Of a DNA stretch of 40,157 nucleotides, positions 39,894 through 40,157 are shown piece after piece (within the stretch, counting starts at the first letter, position 1; every line of letters starts with the position of its first letter). A program made the position numbers and the translations under genes. The notes under the pieces are model-generated. The model searched no databases. It was given only the letters and a program-made list of their open reading frames with translations, and was not told where the DNA came from. Location: positions 1 through 40,157 of the IMG/VR virus record IMGVR_UViG_3300033149_001491. One strand, written 5' to 3'. Source of the stretch: a virus.

Positions 39894-40157
39894 ATGTTGT
39901 TTGAAGTTATCATTACCAGAACCTGCAGTGCCGGTAAATACTGGCAGACTTATGACCAGACCAGAAAAGTCTTTGATACCAAACAGGAAGTATCAAGGTT
40001 TCTAAGTCAGGAATACTACTACGCCAAGACCACTATTCCTGTCTACCACGATAATTGCAAGGGTCAAACTGGTAGGATATATTGCTGGAAGGACAAGGAG
40101 AAAGTGGATGGCATATACAAAATAGTCTATTACCGGGACTGGGTGAGTGTTTACCGA
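39894..40157 (+). CDS. Hypothetical protein, N-terminal part (junction-spanning gene)
   Basis: Starts at ATG 39894 after AAGGAGGTGG and remains open to the window end; it continues as bases 115-153, giving 100 residues in total. The N-terminus is a strand (LFEVIITRT), followed by a helical part (KQEVSRFLSQEYYYA). No family recognised. Its uninterrupted frame across the join supports circularity. Confidence 0.75.
   Translation, partial: MLFEVIITRTCSAGKYWQTYDQTRKVFDTKQEVSRFLSQEYYYAKTTIPVYHDNCKGQTGRIYCWKDKEKVDGIYKIVYYRDWVSVYR
40044..40157. repeat. Direct terminal repeat, right copy
   Basis: Exact second copy of bases 1-114. Removing it gives a unit genome of 40,043 bp. The copy lies inside a coding frame rather than in a non-coding end, which favours assembly overlap of a circular molecule over a biological packaging repeat. 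Confidence 0.95.

Noticed and set aside
1-40157. CRISPR array, tRNA genes, insertion sequences, integrase
   Set aside because: No regularly spaced repeats, no cloverleaf with a CCA-adjacent stem, no transposase and no tyrosine or serine recombinase motif were seen by eye.

Overview
This window looks like the complete genome of one tailed double-stranded DNA bacteriophage, opened at an arbitrary point. Its first 114 bases recur exactly as its last 114 bases (1-114 = 40044-40157). One reading frame (39894 onward, continuing to 153) runs through the junction without a break, so the molecule is circular or circularly permuted, about 40,043 bp long. The host is a bacterium: several promoters match the sigma-70 consensus with 17-18 bp spacers and mostly a TGn extended -10, and Shine-Dalgarno sequences (GGAGG-like) precede most genes. 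Arginine is mostly AGG/AGA and TTG/GTG starts are common. I cannot name the host from sequence alone. The style reminds me of viruses of uncultured anaerobes such as Chloroflexota, but that is a weak guess.

Layout on the circle: two long transcription units diverge from a control region at about 35340-35500 and converge at about 13572-13668. The minus-strand unit (35352 down to 13669) is the packaging, virion and probable lysis block: HTH-HNH protein, terminase small subunit, small basic and zinc proteins, terminase large subunit, portal, a giant 1952-residue virion-type protein with an embedded GNAT-like segment, scaffold, major capsid protein, a likely capsid-associated protein, small proteins, a LamG-like protein, a holin-like membrane protein, a tail hub-like protein and fibre/adhesin proteins. 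The plus-strand unit (35496 through the junction to 13571) is the early, regulatory and replication block. It begins with small cysteine-rich proteins and a structured RNA leader, then a terminated single gene (37680-38201), a GIY-YIG nuclease and many small proteins. It continues with a RepA-like ATPase, HNH nuclease, an SSB-like protein, a PD-(D/E)XK nuclease, a Sak4-like ATPase, an RNase H-like protein, an XPF-type nuclease, a LAGLIDADG endonuclease, a DNA methyltransferase and a family-A DNA polymerase.

How it probably works: the polymerase, RepA-like ATPase and RNase H-like protein fit DNA replication. The SSB-like protein, PD-(D/E)XK nuclease and Sak4-like ATPase fit a single-strand-annealing recombination set. 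No integrase, tape-measure protein or recognisable endolysin was found, so the particle is more likely podovirus-like, with the giant protein as a candidate internal or ejection protein.

The most unusual content is regulatory: five copies of an AT-rich element beside promoters, a palindromic operator family related to TAGAACAnnTGnnCTA, a divergent promoter pair whose genes begin six bases after the -10 box (apparently leaderless), a multi-hairpin leader at 37279-37433, and hairpins flanking the gene after the capsid gene. These, the giant GNAT-bearing protein, an amber-interrupted frame and a probable frameshifted gene are the main points to check.
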